DNA of 6,977 bases, taken from Planctomycetota bacterium (lineage in GTDB: Bacteria; Planctomycetota; Phycisphaerae; UBA1845; CAIVHJ01). How positions within the stretch are numbered: the first letter of the stretch is position 1; each line of letters begins with the position of its first letter. The notes beneath the pieces were generated by a model. The model had not been told where the DNA came from, did not search any database, and saw only the letters and a program-made list of their open reading frames with translations. Below, one piece after another: positions 6,535 through 6,977 of this stretch. Location of the stretch: positions 1 through 6,977 of the forward strand of contig JADFJZ010000071.1 in assembly GCA_022565195.1 (NCBI GenBank), given 5' to 3'. The position numbers were made by a program, and so were the translations under genes.

Positions 6535-6977
6535 TCAGTATTTCGTTGCGCCCTCGAACAACTCGGTACCCGCGTGGATGTGTTGTTGCGCATGTTCCAG
6601 AAGCCTCTCCTGGAAGCGGCGCAACTGCCGGGCCACGCTCATGTCGATTTGCTCGTCGCCCACGCGGACGATCAGGCCGCCGAGAAGCGCCGGCTCGACA
6701 TGCTCCGCCAGCCGCACCGTGCGGCCGGTGCGGCTTTCCATCAATTGCTGCAGGCGGGTCCGCATCACCTCGGAAAGCGGTTCCGCGGCGCTGACGTGTA
6801 CCTCCACGATGGCCTGCTGTTCAAGCGTCAGTTCGTGATACAGGCGCTGCACTTCGCCCACGATCTCCAGGCGGTCTTTGTTGTTCAAAATGTGCAGCGT
6901 ATTGAGCAAGAGTGCGCTCATCCGGCCCTGGAACATCACGTCCAATGATTCGCGACGCTGGTCCGGATCGATCACAC
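6535..6977 (-). CDS. atpH: ATP synthase delta subunit, C-terminal 147 codons (N-terminus outside window)
   Basis: Delta joins the F1 head to the Fo peripheral stalk. The visible part begins in the N-terminal helical bundle (DPDQRRESLDVMFQ), continues with the signature NTLHILNNKDRLEIVGEVQRLYHEL, and ends with the C-terminal domain VHVSAAEPLSE...GGLIVRVGDEQIDMSVARQLRRF. The family is about 175-185 residues and E. coli aligns from about residue 50, so some 50 N-terminal residues are missing. A GTG at 6975 is in frame but is an internal Val, not the start. After the point where E. coli delta ends, this protein runs about 20 residues further (LLEHAQQHIHAGTELFEGATKY). It is followed by an unusually long 185-base gap before atpA. 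Confidence 0.93.
   Translation of the reverse strand, partial: VIDPDQRRESLDVMFQGRMSALLLNTLHILNNKDRLEIVGEVQRLYHELTLEQQAIVEVHVSAAEPLSEVMRTRLQQLMESRTGRTVRLAEHVEPALLGGLIVRVGDEQIDMSVARQLRRFQERLLEHAQQHIHAGTELFEGATKY

Noticed and set aside
6973..6975. GTG as the start codon of atpH
   Set aside because: The residues that follow align with the middle of the N-terminal domain of delta, and the frame is open to the window edge. The gene is cut by the window.

Overview
The window is GC-rich bacterial DNA carrying the end of a ribosomal protein S1 gene, a primary-type sigma-70 factor, and most of an F-type ATP synthase operon. From memory of the families, the sigma factor (core 'YGSWWIKQAIKRALIN') and the alpha subunit C-terminal half ('[20 protein letters not shown]') look most like those of Planctomycetota, possibly Phycisphaerae-like lineages. 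This is a moderate-confidence inference that no search has tested.

Layout. On the plus strand, bases 2-364 encode the C-terminus of S1 (rpsA) with a long acidic Ala/Pro/Glu tail. A complete sigma-70 family factor follows at 459-1406. On the minus strand, reading right to left, the ATP synthase genes run atpH (delta, 5' end cut by the window edge), atpA (alpha), atpG (gamma), atpD (beta), atpC (epsilon). Together they supply the F1 catalytic head and the delta connector; the Fo genes (atpB, atpE, atpF) would lie beyond the right edge. The two transcription units converge on a 407-base gap at 1407-1813.

The coding content is conventional, so the interest lies between the genes. The convergent gap has a near-consensus minus-strand sigma-70 promoter (TTGACA, 17-base spacer, TAGAAT) with no gene behind it. 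About 150 bases further on are two hairpins, the second followed by seven T: the layout of a stand-alone small RNA sharing the 3' region of the atp operon. Both hairpin loops contain CACCCCG, and one can pair with the atpD ribosome binding site.

The operon is tightly packed at gamma-beta and beta-epsilon (14 and 9 bases), but atpA is flanked by two unrelated inverted-repeat elements. A 185-base gap between atpH and atpA holds a 49-base homopurine tract, heptad repeats and a possible 28-residue leader ORF. A 121-base gap between atpA and atpG holds a REP-like double palindrome that ends 10 bases before an atpG start with no good ribosome binding site. The alpha subunit also carries an insertion of about 38 residues with three evenly spaced cysteines.
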